64,000 nt of DNA from Icerya purchasi (GCA_039619475.1 CM077115.1:421165671-421229670); one strand, 5' to 3'; positions 1-12,441 are shown, counted from the stretch's first letter. Numbers and translations are program-made. The notes: generated by a model from the letters alone, not told the origin.

Positions 1-2571
1 GAATTATTTTTTTTACTGGAATTGTAAATATTTTTCGAAAAGGTTAAAAAATTGAAAGAATTTTAAATAAGTCGTCATGAATACAAGAAGTAAAGACTTC
101 AAAAACAGCTCTGTTTTTTTAACATCGAATGTTATAAAATCTTCATCACATGTAGTCTCCCCAGGGCTTCATCACAACTTTTTAGCGCACAACGCACTTT
201 GTATTTGAAAAATCAGTTTCGGGATTATGAATATTTTTTACAAAAAGAACCAGAGAGTTGATCAATGCAGTAATTTGTTTATCATCATTCATTTTTTGAA
301 ATATTTTTAGCGTACTTCGAATTAGTTGTATAACATCAAACCTATTACTGAGTTCTCCGTTCAATGATTCCATTAAATTTTTGATTTTAAGCATGATACT
401 TTTAGCAAAAAACAATGAACAAATAAAATCAAAGATTAACTTCTTTTAAGCGGACTAAAGGTATAAACATGTGTTTTACTGTCAAAATCTTTATTTGTTT
501 TAAAATACGAATTCAATTTTTTAAAACAATTCTCAGTCTTAACATTGTATTGTAAAGAACTTTATCATTTGAAAATAACATTTTCTAGTATTGGAAAGAA
601 TTTGAATTAAAGTCACTGTTGTCAGCCGAAATTTTAAACTAACAAATTTATTGTTTACACAAAAAAAAACACAACAGATGATCGACGAAAATAAAAAAAC
701 AAACAAATCTACGAAATTCTACCCTTTATTAATTTTTCACGCAAATTAACAGAACATAACTTTTACAAACAACAAATATATGCATATATAAATTGACAAC
801 AACGCTTTATATATTCGAGCACCTAAAGGAGACACGTTTTCTCCCGTAAACAAAACACACAATGACCCACACCAATTCGCTACATACGCGTCTCTAAACC
901 TAAAAACTACTTGATGCCGACCGCGACAGCCATACTGTCCTTAAAAAAATACATACCAACGCTATCCTGACAATATGGCAACCTTTTAAATTTAGGCGCT
1001 GGCATACAATTATCAAATAAAACAAAAATATAAATACTGCGGCGAAAATAATAGAAATAATAATTAAATATAATCGGACCTTATTACGCAAAATTAAAAA
1101 TAATGAATTTTAAAAGCAGATGAATTTTAGCTGAAAGTACGAAATTTGATTATTTTAAGTAACAAGTAAATCAAACATAATGTTCTTGACGTCTTTTTTC
1201 TCAACTCTACATGAAACTCTTTCACAACGTCACCATAATTTAAATTTCCGAACTATTTTATTGAAATAAATTTTAGATTTTTTTTGTGTACGTTTTTAGT
1301 CCCTCTGCATCAAGATATTAACCTAGTAACAAGGAAGTGCAAATATATTTAATTTATGTATTTGTCTGCAACTATGGTCGAATTGCGAAGTTCTTAACAA
1401 CAGCCAAGGATCGTACAATTTAGGTCACTACAACAGACTTGTAGAAATTTAAAGAATTATACAATAGAAGCCACTTAATTAACAGCAAATTCTGTTCAGT
1501 TTTAAATCATTCAATCATTATATTTATATATTTTATTCTGATCATATTAAAATGAAAGTAAGTAAAATTCCCTTAATACAAAAGTTTGAAGTATTGCGGA
1601 ATAAAAACAGAGTTCAAGTTTTTCACAATATTAGAATGATCATCGGGAAATTTATTATCAAAGGAATAATTAAACGTTGACAAAAATATTGCAACAGTTG
1701 TTTTAATCAGCAATGAAACCGCGATCAAAGAGTCAAATAAACAACAATGATGAAAATGATGAAGAAGAAATAAGCAAACAAACGGTTGACGATATAGAAA
1801 TGTCAAATATAATGAAAACTTTTACTAAGTTAACAAAGAGTTGCGGATTTTTCGATACTAATTTAAAAGCAAAAATTATTAAGAAAATTCAGACCAGTTG
1901 AAACAATTTATAAAGAAACGGTTAGTATACAACAGTGTAAAATAAAAGTTACCCTCACTGTTTGAAAAAGTAAAGCATTATTACAAAGTCTTATAGGCTT
2001 AGCATTAAAAGGTGAGATTTCTTTTAATAAAATTTTTTTTTTAAAATATTTTTAGTCCTCACAGTTCGATCTAAATCAGTTTTGACTGCAGAAGTAAAAA
2101 ATAAAAGACCCGCATTGTAAAAGTTTAAATAAAATCATTAAAAAACACCATATAACATTTTGTTATATAAGCTATACAGTATAAAAAAAGAATTATTTTT
2201 AAATTATATGAATTCATGAATCGGTATTTTGGGTAATGCACCACTCCCACAACTTGGCATGCTTGAGACGCCCCTGAATACATTATTGATACAAATTTTA
2301 TTTTTTATATACAGTAACTTCCTAGCGGTCATAGTCAATAGACACTATGATTATTAACAAACAAATACACATATAAGAACAAAAAAAAACAGAAAAATGA
2401 CTAGTGAATCATATAAAAAATTGTATTATTTTTACTTTGTTTTCGCTGATTACCAATAATTTTTTTGAATTTTAAATTCTTTGCGGGGCAACTGTCCAGT
2501 TTTGCCTTTTCACAAATGATGCAATTGCCGAGAACTGAAAAATTAATAATTTAGCTCCTGTTCTGCAAATC
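1..2571. other. AT-rich stretch without a recognised gene
   Basis: Low-complexity AT-rich DNA. Small open frames occur at 182-415 (minus, 77 codons) and 1713-1901 (plus, 62 codons; acidic then Lys-rich, beginning MKPRSKSQINNNDENDEEE). I recognise neither and see no splice-site or family support, so neither is called as a gene. ACSBG exons were looked for here and not found. Confidence 0.5.
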
Positions 2572-2840
2572 GATGTGCGCTTTTGTCCGTGTGCGCTTTT
2601 ATCTCTGTGCGGTTTTATCCATGTGCGCTTTTATCCGTGTGCGCTTTTATCCATGTGCGCTTTTATTCGTGTGCGCTTTTGTCCGTGTGCGCTTTTATCC
2701 GTGTGCGCTTTTGTCCTGTGCGCTTTTGTCCGATGCGTTTTTATCATGTGCGCTTTTGTCCTGTGCGCTTTTGTCCGATGCGTTTTTATCATGTGCGCTT
2801 TTGTCCTGTGCGCTTTTGTCTTGTGCGCTTTTGTCCGGTC
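2572..2840. repeat. Minisatellite, roughly 18-bp unit
   Basis: About 15 tandem copies of a unit centred on GTGCGCTTTT followed by GTCC or ATCC. The first half uses 18-bp units; the second half shortens to 16-17 bp and alternates GTGCGCTTTTGTCCT with GATGCGTTTTTATCA as a higher-order pair. Open frames in three phases simply follow the repeat and show Cys-Ala-Phe-like periodicity; they are not genes. Homogeneous units suggest recent expansion. Confidence 0.9.
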
Positions 2841-3212
2841 ACCCTAAAAACCTAGTTGTTATAAAGCAACCTTAAATAATAAATCAATAAATAAATAAAT
2901 AAACTGTAAAAATGGAAACATGAAATAAAGTTTAAAATTATTCTCGCGTCTGCGTATTAAGCTCGACAATTTCTTAAAGGGTATAGCCGGGTTTATATGG
3001 GAAATCTGCCCCCGCGAGTTTTTCAATTCGTACTTGGGAAATCGTTTTGACATCAAATAAAAATAATTCAGCCAAATTTTCAGCTATTTATCTCAAACGG
3101 TTTTCGAGTATTTAAAAAAAAACACCTCGTTTTTCGATTTTATTTATTTTTTTTCAATAGTAAAATTCAAAATAAATGAATAGCGATTTTTTTCCTAATT
3201 CTTAGGAGTAAA

Positions 3213-4452
3213 AAACATGAAAAAATACTATTACTATGAATCTCAGGCGGAAAGCCAATTTTTTAGTGTCCACCGCCAAATTTTGTCAGAAGATGTCTTT
3301 TTTACTCCTTTACAATCAGGAATTTTTTCATTTTTTTTAAAGTGGTGGAACATAATGAAAAAAAATAAAAACTAATTTTTTTCTCAAAATATCGTTTTTA
3401 AACATACTAAAACTTTTTTGCTGGTAGAGAAATATATAGAAAATAATTTTTCAACTGAAAATATACATTTACTCATAAAAATATTTAGAAAATTAAGAAA
3501 TTGATGTTAAGTTTTTTTTTTTTCATTGCAATAAAAAGTATATAATTTTTATGTGTTATTTGTCATAATAATTTTACATTGTTAATAAATAAAAATGAGA
3601 ATTTTTATTTGATAAGTTATATTATTTATATAATATTTTCAAAAAATGGTATCATTAATTATTTACGAATAAATAAAATGATTTCACATTGGATATATAT
3701 GAAAAATTATTTTAAATAACATCGGTTAGTTTTCGTCATTGGCTTCATTCACTACAGCATTTACTTTTTCGTTTATAAACAGCCGACTCAATATTTCGGC
3801 AGGTCTTATTATTTTAGCGAGCGTAAGAAACATAGTAAACGATTGTGTAACACTGTTTAATTTAAATTATAGTCTTGAAATTAATTGAAGAAAGAAAATA
3901 CATATAGATTAGAAGTAAATTTAAGACAATTAAAACACAACAATGGTTATATCATTATTTTTAGGTTAACTATAATCAAGCCATCACTATAGAGAAAAAA
4001 TAGTTCTGAAAGTTTCAGTAGATGGCGCTAGCGAGTTACTAACGAATTTCTGAAGACAACAGAAATCAAAATAAGAGATTCCAAGATTTAAAAAAAATTT
4101 AATGATATTAATTATTTGAAGGAGAGCATTTCTTAATTATCTAAATATTTTTATGAGTAAAATGTATATTTTCTATATATTTCTCTACCAGCCAAAAAAA
4201 TTTTGGTGTGTTTAAACACGATATTTTGAAGAAAAAAATTAGTTTTTATTTTTTTTTTCATTATATTCCACCACTTTAAAAAAAAATGAAAAAATTCCCG
4301 ATTGTAAAGGAGTAAAAAAGACATCTTCTGACAAAATTCGGCGGTGGACACTTTTCAAAAACGCGGTCAAAAAATTGATTTTAATTTTATTTCTGTTCTT
4401 AAAAATTGGCTTTCCACCTGAGATGCATAGTAATAGTATTTTTTTATGTTTA
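3213..4452. mobile_element. Foldback element with roughly 290-320 bp inverted arms
   Basis: Arm 3213-3502 is repeated in inverted orientation at 4128-4452. Shared landmarks include ATACTATTACTATG, TGGAAAGCC, GTCCACCGCC, AGAAGATGTCTTTTTTACTCC, GTGGTGGAA and CTCATAAAAATATTTAG, each found on the opposite strand in the other arm. The second arm has about 55 extra bases beside its inner TGTCCACC landmark. The 625-bp centre has no coding capacity that I recognise. This is a non-autonomous foldback or long-TIR MITE; superfamily unknown. Target duplications were not established. Confidence 0.75.
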
Positions 4453-4559
4453 AAGCGTTTTCTATTACTAATATAGTAAGGATAAATAGTGACATTTATT
4501 AAAACATTTCGCTAATCTATCGATGTCTGAACTCAATAATTTTATTAATAATAAGTACA

Positions 4560-5300
4560 CAGACAACATCAAAAATATTTACAGATGGTGTTAAGCCCGA
4601 TAATTTAATTCGTATCTAATATGGTGAACGTTCTTAACCTCAACAACTACAAATTCACAATTTTCTCCGATAGCCTAAACGCTCTGAACTAGACGACAGT
4701 GTTCTTTTAATTATAAATATCACCTGTTTTTGTTCATGACATTAAGACTAAATCTCTGCAAATTTCTTAATAACAATATGATGGTTTAAACTTCTATCAG
4801 ATCCGCAGTCATCGCGAGTTTGAGCTAAATGCTACCGCTGCTAAAAGCGTTGCTTCGGATGACATTTCCTTTTATTCTTCCACGGACTTACATAAGATAA
4901 TTCATACCACTGCCTTGACGAATTGGCTTATAGAGACAGATAGGATATTGATAGACATTGGGATATTGTTCAGTCCGGTTCCCTCCGTTTCCTCGGCACT
5001 TTAATATTCACCGTCTATATACAGTCATCTTATTCGCAGGTACTGTGGCCTGAAAATTGTATGTATTGGACACTCTTGTGTAACATTAAATTTCGTGATG
5101 TAAAAATAATCACATTAGGTCAACTTTCATTAATAACATTAATCACCCGTCGTTCAGCTGTGACGCTTATTCGAATGTAACGGAAAAACGTGTTATGGAA
5201 AATTAATCTCGTGCAGATTTTTCCCACCGTATAGTGTTCATTATTTCTGTAGTTCACTTTTTGTCATATCAAAGTATGATAGATGGCAAAATGGACGACA
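4560..5300 (+). pseudogene. Decayed I-like LINE, RNase H and tail region
   Basis: Shifted frames read FTIFSDSLNALN (near 4652-4690), the Asp-containing RNase H strand. About 120 bases on they read NATAAKSVASDDISFYSSTD, resembling the GNExADxxAK helix of I-clade LINE RNase H domains. A further stretch near 5040 (RYCGLKIVCIGHS) resembles the post-RNase H segment. Stops and frameshifts throughout show an old, dead copy. Assignment by pattern only. Confidence 0.45.
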
Positions 5301-5483
5301 GTTAAGATTGAAAAAAGGGGGAAAAAAACAAACGTAAAATTGTGAAAACTTAAGCGTAACAGTAGTTCTGCTGAAAATGTAGAGATATCGTTTACAAGGG
5401 CTTTCTAAATACATGTTTAACATGAAACAATTTAACGATTATAATAGTAATTAATAATTTTACGCATGGTAATTATTACGCAG

Positions 5484-5609
5484 TGTCAAATATATTTGGA
5501 AACTGGAATTCCTACTGATGAGTTGGCTCCCGAAGTTAAAGAATGGTGCAGATCACTAGGTTACCCATGTAAGACGATTGTGGAAGTTATTCAGAAAAAG
5601 CCCGAACAG
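5484..5609 (+). CDS. ACSBG: ACSBG (bubblegum) acyl-CoA synthetase, third-from-last coding exon
   Basis: Part of a long/very-long-chain fatty-acid CoA ligase of the ACSBG (bubblegum) family, which activates fatty acids to acyl-CoA with ATP at internal membranes. The exon encodes 42 residues beginning CQIYLETGIPTDELAPEVKE, then EWCRSLGYPCKT. This matches the family's C-terminal subdomain, where a Cys-x(n)-TGEPLDDL segment is followed by an EAIEFCRxLGS-like segment. The acceptor is AG at 5482-5483 and the donor is GT at 5610-5611; both borders are phase 0 and join cleanly to the exon at 10286. The upstream ATG at 5466 is intronic and not a start. Exons for the AMP-binding core were not found in 1-5483 and probably lie outside the window. 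Family assignment comes from recognised motifs, not a search. Confidence 0.85.
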
Positions 5610-5651
5610 GTTTACAAATTTTACATATTACAACTTAATCGAAACTCATAG

Positions 5652-6520
5652 AGTTATTTCTTTAGATTATTCGTCTAAACCAATAAGTCTCCTTCCGAGT
5701 CTGTCCTTTCTAATGATAATTATACTATTTTAGGATTTGAAAAAAGTTTTGTGAAGTTGAAAGACACGTTACAAAAAAAACAAAAAAAAAAAAACAAAAG
5801 AAAAATAAGAAACAATCGCAAATTAAGTTGTAATTTAATGGTAAACTTCAAATAATCAAGTACACTGTATTAAAGACGGTTACAAGCTTCTAATGCGAAT
5901 GAGTGTAATAGTAGACTCGATTTTACTGCTTGGGTAATGGTACTTTGTATGCGGGGTCCGAACTGTGGTCTCGTAATTTCGTTATACAAATGTTGAGTGT
6001 AAATGTAAAATCTGGAAAAATTTCATTCGCCATCGGACTCGTTGTTGACCGTGTCGCCCAGTCGATGTATCAAAGTTGCCAAATTGCGCATATTCCCGGT
6101 TTATAACAACATTGAAGTTTCCAATCAGGACTTTCGATACGCCAGCTCTGCTTTATAAGTACTGCTATTGGTGATGGAACCAGAGATCGTAATAAAAGAG
6201 TATACCCAGAGCATCTCACTTAACGAAGAGTCGCAGTATATGTATACAGAGCTGATGATGGCACGCTAGAGATCATTTTGCATCAGTGAATTGTGGCCAA
6301 TGTTATCAATATGTTGCATGAGTGGTAAAGTTGATCTGGCTGTCGCAGTTTGAATGAAAGAAAAAAGCAAAATATTTACAGCCCGTAATCGTGTATGCTC
6401 TCTTTAATGAAGTCAACGTATTACACTTACAATACACATTTTTCTATTCTATTTTTGTGAACGGACTTTGCACACCTTTTTAATAGTTTTTGTTTTTTCT
6501 CTAATCGTCCCCAATTTTCG
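5652..6520. other. Intron 5' part, no recognised element
   Basis: First part of the 5610-10285 ACSBG intron. It holds an A-rich run (5770-5810) and a moderately GC-richer stretch (5880-6360) that may be repeat-derived. No frame could be assigned to a family. Confidence 0.4.
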
Positions 6521-6779
6521 ATGCAAAGGGTCTAGCCCCGGATAAGGTAGTCAAATCGGTCCTTAAATCATTCGGAAAAGCGATTGTACCATTATGTTCA
6601 GCATCAATATGGAAATGACGATTCCTAGATTTTCAGACCTTTAAACTCTCACATAAGGCCCGATTTTGTGACTTTAAGCGTTTTGGCAATGCCTCTCAGT
6701 CGATTTCAAAGCTAGGAAAACATTTGTTCCCCTTTAAATTATGCGGATTTTCAAGCCCTACAAAATGGTTCTATTCAAA

Positions 6780-6953
6780 AAAAATTTAGCTCGAAATTCA
6801 AACAAACGCAAATTTAAAATTTTGCATTTTTGCAGTATTGAGTATTTTGTAGAATAAAAACTTAAATTTTTTTCTGTTCAAGAGCGCGGAGTCCCCTGAA
6901 GGCTGGGGCTCGGGACTACCGTGTCCCCTCCCTAGATTCGGCCCTGTATACAT
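6780..6953 (-). mobile_element. hAT-like MITE fragment, copy 1
   Basis: The segment containing AAATTTAAAATTTTGCATTT and CAGTATTGAGTATTTTG, then a GC-rich end (GGCTGGGGCTCGGGAC, CCCTAGATTCGGCCCTG), is the reverse complement of 13838-14010. The outer end resembles hAT termini of the CAGGGCCGGATCTAGGG type. The other terminus was not located (perhaps near 6530, TCTAGCCCCGG). Lies in the ACSBG intron. Confidence 0.5.
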
Positions 6954-6954
6954 T

Positions 6955-8229
6955 TTGCAAATATTAAAATAAGAAAATCGAAAACGAAAAAAAAGGAATA
7001 ATACGTGAAATTGTACTTACCATTAATAGAGTTACAAATTACTCGGCAACGTAAAATTTGCAGAAAAAACACAATTTTTCATCTTGTATTATTAGAACAA
7101 TTGTCCAATCACCAGCAATTGGCCGTTTACTTTATATACTATATATGTAGTCGTGCATTTCATTGCTGTAAAAAGATTCGCTGATTGAAACTCAACACAT
7201 ATATGTTTTACAATTCCAGTACCAAATTTCCTGTTTACCTGTAAAACGACTATTACGGCATATCGCAATAAGTGTAAAAATAACATAATATAATCCTGTA
7301 TAGTGTTTAAAATTCGAAAAAAGTAATTTTCAATAGAAACAAAACAAAAAAAGAGTCGGTATTCGCAACTCTATTTTATTCTGGATTTTGATAATTATTC
7401 GCTACCATCGTTATCATCATTTTAGTCATTTTTTTAAACGGTCATTGACGTATATTACACCGAAAAATTGATTGCAGTGGCTATTAATAAAAACGGTAAT
7501 AATGTTGAAAAAATCGTGTTTTTGTTAAGGCGGAGTAATTCCAGCTGACTTGAAAGGTTTTATGTTCCACGCAAATTCAGGATTCAGACTGAATAAATAT
7601 TTTTTTTTTTATTTTATATTTATTGATACGCAGTAGCAGTGAAAATTATGTTAACTTTATATTTAATTTTAAATATACGCTTTGGTATATAAAACTTCGT
7701 AGCACAACCACCGAGTTAAGCATATGACAAAACACAACTGGTCAATTTTAGACTGTTTTTACTTCATTATGTTAACCATTTGTTCGTTATTTATTGCAGG
7801 ATTCTATCGGGGTATGCATATAATCTAACGAACGTACCAGATTATTATTGTCGCTTTCATTTAAGCAGAAAATTGTATTTTCTCTGAAGTGAATGAAACA
7901 CAATCAGCGTTAATTTATCGCTGATCCGCGGTTAAAGCTATTTCTGTTCAATTATTTAATTTACTTTACCATGTATGTCTATCAAAAGGCGCAGAAGCTG
8001 CAATCTTATGTTTATGATATATTTATATTTTTTGGAGTGTGCAGATCCTAAAAAAGCTCTTTAAACAAACATCCGCACGTTAGCACGCATATAAATTTTT
8101 TTTTCTTTTCCCAGAAATTTTTCAAAACCAGCTCTGGGGGTTATCTGGTAATTTTTTTAACATAGCGTGACTAATTTAGCTCGTTATCCAGCGACAAGAA
8201 TATCCGCTACCTGTATTTTAATACTTTTT
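6955..8229. other. Intron stretch without a recognised feature
   Basis: AT-rich intronic DNA of the ACSBG gene. A 64-codon minus-strand frame at 7092-7286 matches nothing I know. No element ends were seen. Confidence 0.4.
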
Positions 8230-10065
8230 AATTATTACTGTTCATTTATAATAAATCTGTCGGCTTTTTTAATCGTCTGATTTCTGTCGAATTGTCTAGT
8301 AATGGTTAAATTATTTTTGTGTGATGATCCAGTTTATCGCCATATTCTCGAGAGCTATTTCTTGTATTTGTTCTTTGACAGCTTTAACCGCTAAATCCGT
8401 GTGCGATGTAAGATTTGCTTACATACTATGGCGCTGTATTATCACCATATTACTCTGTTTAGCACAGATCCACAGTTGGCTTCCATACACGTATATAGGT
8501 TTGTAGGATTTGGTTATACAGTAATATTTTGTTTTCCAGCGATAGTTCGGATTTTCTTAAACATGTATTCCTATACTTTACATTCAGTTCGTTCAATTTT
8601 TTAACGATATACGGCTTTTCCACGTTAGCTACCTGCCCTAATGGATTTCGAGATATTTTACTGATTCCTTAACTGGAATTATTTGATTGTTAATATGAAT
8701 ATTTTTGATATTGCAGATTTTTTTCATTTGTAAATATTACACGGGCAGATTTTTTCTCGTTGATTACTATTCGCCGCCGCTTGAACCATACAGAGAGTGT
8801 ATTAACAGCTGATTCCAGGTTAATTGCGACATTTTCTAAAGAAGAATCTGAACAAATCACTGCCGTATCATCTGCGAAAGTGCCAATTTCTGTGTTATTT
8901 GGCAGAGGTATATTCGCTGTGTAAATTAGGTAAAGAATCGGTCGTCCCAATATACTACCTTGAGGTGTACCCTATCTTTTATCGGATGCAATCGAGATTC
9001 TCCATCTCCATACTTAACTACAAAAAATATCGTTCATTAATGTAAGATTTAAATAATTCGAAAATCCGGTATGGAAGGTGGCGCCGGATTTTATAGAGCA
9101 GACCTTCGTACCATACTCTGTCAAACGTCTGTTTAACATCGAGAAAAACCACATTACATATTTTTCCAGCCTCCAAGGACTGTTCAATAATATTGACTAT
9201 ACAGTGTAGCTGTTCTACAGTTCCATGACCAGCTCGAAATCCAAATTGGTATTCCGGTATTAAATTTTTAGCTTCCAGGAATTGTTTCATTCTTTTTAAT
9301 ATTAGCTTTTCGTATACTATAGAAAGCACCGGAAGCAGAAAGATTGGTCGATGTTATAGTTCCTTTGCAGGTTTTTTGTGCTTTCTTTGCTATGATAATT
9401 TATGAAAACTTCAGCTGGGTAGGAAAATATCGTAGTATAGCATTGAATATATAAATTAGCAAGACCTTTGCGAGGTAATTCCTTTAATACTGTGGAAGTA
9501 ATTAGATCGTATCCGGGGGTGCTATATTCGGATTCATAATTTGAATTATTGACTTGATTTCTCCAGGAGGCGTAAGTTTAACGGTATTCCTTAGGTATAC
9601 ACCGTTTAGCGGTGTTGGTACGGATTTTGTTCCGGGATTTGCCTGAAAGTCATCAGCTAAATAATTTCAAAATTCTTCGGCCTTCTTGAGTTCACTTCGA
9701 GCACATTTTCCATTTAACTTTCTAATTGGAGGTAGTTTTTCTACCGGGTCTGTTTAATCGTTTGGTTGCTTTCTAGAGGGAATAGTCGTATTGAGGAGTG
9801 GATGACATATAAGTATTCACTGAATGTTTTATTTCTGTGATTCTGTAGCAGTTGCTTTACTCGCTTTGTTTGGTTATTTAATTTAGTTTTGTCTAGTGAT
9901 TCCTGGACAGTTTTTGTAAAGTCCCCCACAGCTATTTCTACGTATTTTGTAGTTTTTAGTGAAATTTTTAGGTTGAGTTTGTTACTCAGAATTTCTCGGA
10001 ATACATTCCAGTTAATTTGCCTACTGCATACGTAGGTGATAGGTGTAAATTCTAGACAGAAATTT
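8230..10065 (-). pseudogene. Jockey-like LINE, ORF2 (reverse transcriptase) relic, antisense in ACSBG intron
   Basis: Read on the minus strand from 10065, the order is a pre-RT linker (INWNVFREILSNKLNLKISL, then HRNKTFSEYL near 9830), RT finger and palm (LIPEYQFGFRAGHGTVEQLH, then NVVFLDVKQTFDRVWYEGLL at 9018-9329), the FADD active site (GTFADDTAVICSD, near 8870), a thumb region, and the typical jockey C-terminus (DKLDHHT, LLDNSTEIRRLKKP near 8240-8330). Several frameshifts and stops separate the pieces; one lies between the two longest frames (8951-9017). The catalytic Asp pair is still readable. The endonuclease half is missing (5' truncation). It is antisense to the host gene. Confidence 0.85.
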
Positions 10066-10285
10066 ATAGCACGACTATGCTTAAACGAATATCAATATTT
10101 ACTTTTACTGTTCAATTTATTCTTGAAATTTTATTACATATAGAAAAAAAAGCGAAGAAATATGCACGATAATAATTTACGAGTTAATTTAATTTATGTA
10201 AATAGCCCGGTAGTTCAGTTATTAAATTAAAAGTAATTTAGAACAGCACCTGTTGTTTACATGATTAATATGATTATTTTTACAG

Positions 10286-10406
10286 ATTTATTGCGCTATT
10301 GGGAAAGCTATTGATCGAGTAAATTCTAAAGCTACATCTACTAAACACAAGATTCAAAAGTTCACAGTTCTTCCGCGTGATTTTAGTATAGCGTCCGGAG
10401 AACTGG
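10286..10406 (+). CDS. ACSBG: ACSBG acyl-CoA synthetase, penultimate coding exon
   Basis: Encodes 40 codons plus one base: IYCAIGKAIDRVN, then SKATSTKHKIQKF, then TVLPRDFSIASGELG. These are the helical segment and the strand leading into the A10 motif of the ANL adenylating-enzyme fold. The acceptor is AG at 10284-10285. The donor is GT at 10407-10408 and leaves a phase-1 border: a single G that completes a Gly codon with GT from the next exon. The 4676-bp intron upstream carries an antisense LINE and a hAT-like MITE fragment. No stop or frameshift is visible, so the exon looks functional and under constraint, unlike the surrounding repeats. Confidence 0.9.
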
Positions 10407-10578
10407 GTATTAATAATATTTTTTACAGTTATTGTGCTTCTAGTTAAGGTCATTTATAAAATTAGCCGCGATATTATTTATTTATTTTTTCTTATTAACT
10501 AAAATATTTCAATTAATAACTTCAAAGATGTAATTTTATTTTTATACGAATTGCGTTGTATTTGTTTCTAATTATAGG

Positions 10579-12151
10579 CAGCCCCGGATCGGAGGGGGGC
10601 AAACCGGGGCATCTGTTCTGAGCGGCAGTTTCAGGGGGCGCCAAAATCATAATATAATATGTTTGGAAAAAAATACGAGTACATGTATCAGTGTGTACAC
10701 GCGCAAGAAGTGAAACTTCTATAAAACACTTTTTTATGTATTTTATTCGATATTTGAAATAAATCGGATGAGACATCGACGAAAGAACATTTTTATTTGT
10801 TTTTAATGGAATCGATTTTATTATTTAGATATTTACAAATGGTATTTTTAATTTATATATCGCTCTCATACCGCGCTTAAAAAGAAGTTTCACTTGAAAA
10901 AAAAAAAAAACTTATTTCTTAAAGTGCCTAGTATCCAGCACGACGTTGTTCTATCGATTATTCATTTGATCTTAAAACGCCCAGTTGGTTTTTAAGCACA
11001 TTCTAAGTTGATTTATGAACGTATCCTAAGTCGATTTTGGAACTCGTGCATAGTGTACCTGATGTCTCTGCCAGGGGAATCCCCGTCGCATCTTGAACTA
11101 GGGGCTACACGAGCTGAACCGAATAAATCCGAACGGTCGAACGTCAAGCGACGATCATTGTTTGTTTATGTGGTTGATTACGTGTGCGAGTAATTAACAG
11201 AGCGAACGTTGAAATACAAAAAAGGGCATCATTTCGCGTTTTGTGGCGATAATGCAAAGTCTTGTTAAGATTTCGCAAGGAATGAGAGAAAACCCAATAG
11301 AACATTGGAGCAAAGAAGCTGCACCTGTATCAGAAAAGTTGGAAATCAAGCCAGTCCTGAAAGGCAACACGATGAAATCTGCGAAGAGATCCGACTGGGC
11401 TATTTTCCAAAGATATAAAATTAGTTTTGACAAAATTTTGACAGAAATAGGAACAAGGGTAGAGAGCGCAAAGAGTCTACATGAAAGTTTCGCCTTCGTC
11501 AGTGGCCACGCGTTTTTAAAAATGTCGACTGAGGATCTGCAGAAATATGGAGCCGATCTAGCACGAAAATATTCAAAAGACTTAAAATTTTTTCCAGGAA
11601 CTTGCCGTATTCAAAAATAGTTAGTATCCGAAATTAATGAAAAATCAAGTGCATTCGACCTATTACAACATTTGTGTAAGCATGACCTGCAAGAAGCGTT
11701 TCCTAATGTTTATATAGCTTTAAGGATATACTGCACGTTACCGATGACATCTACAAGCTGTGAGCGCAGCTTCAGCAGACTGAAAATAATTAAAACCTAT
11801 CCACATTCAACAATGAGTCAGGAACATCTATCTCGCGATCTTAGCCATTGAAAATAAAACTGCCTTTGAGACGGACTTTGATGAACTAGTAGATTCTTTC
11901 GCATAAAAGAAAGTACGCCGTGTAAAGCTGTAGCAATATGTCACACAAATGAAAAAGTTATTAGCTAAGAGATAATGAAGAGTGTAAATTTATTAAAGGG
12001 TACTTATTTTCCCGATCACAAAAAATTCCATCCATTATATATATATATATATTTGTGAGTTTGTTTTAACAATTTATTTCAAACTCTGGAGCGAGGGGGA
12101 GCCACTATCAGGTTCTTGTCCCGGTTCAAAAATATCGTAGATCCGGGGCTG
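10579..12151 (+). mobile_element. hAT transposon, internally deleted, in ACSBG intron
   Basis: Ends are CAGCCCCGGATC at 10579 and GATCCGGGGCTG ending at 12151, an inverted pair. Both sides carry the perfect 8-bp duplication ATTATAGG (10571-10578 and 12152-12159), the hAT hallmark. The element fills most of the 2035-bp second intron. It lacks most of a full transposase, so it is non-autonomous. The intact duplication suggests a relatively recent insertion. Confidence 0.92.
11243..11960 (+). pseudogene. hAT (ZMYM1-like) transposase C-terminal remnant
   Basis: A 125-codon frame (11243-11620) ends in DLARKYSKDLKF, the linker before the dimerisation domain in ZMYM1-like hAT transposases. After a stop, the same strand reads LLQHLCKHDLQEAFPNVYIA, LRIYCTLPMTSTSCERSFS and LKIIKTYPHSTMSQEHLS, the hAT dimerisation (Dimer_Tnp_hAT) domain with its CERSFS motif. 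Stops and a frameshift after DLSH kill the product. The catalytic RNase H-like core is absent. The N-terminal 80 residues may be exapted or shuffled sequence. Confidence 0.85.
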
Positions 12152-12441
12152 ATTATAGGATTACAAGTGGAATAATGTAAAAAGTATTCGTACAGGTGAA
12201 AGTGCAGTTGATGATGAATAACTTATACGCAGTAATTTAATTAATGTTTACATTGAAAGACATTAAATTTATCTATTTTAAATTTCGTCAAAAAAAATTC
12301 GAGTTCCGATTTGTGTTAATGTCCTTTTTAAGTAGTAATTACGTCCGCTTTAAAAATATGGACAATTAATAGTGGCCTTAAAAGTGAAATTATTATTTAT
12401 ATTTGAATATCCTTAACGATGTTTCCTTTTTCTTTTATTAG

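Noticed and set aside
2573..2875. Three overlapping 90-100 codon plus-strand frames with Cys-Ala-Phe-Val-Arg periodicity
   Set aside because: They are translations of the minisatellite in all three phases, with no conserved protein character.
5466..5651. ATG at 5466 as a start for a 61-codon gene
   Set aside because: The first six codons are intron and the last fourteen lie past the GT donor. The conserved part is an internal ACSBG exon.
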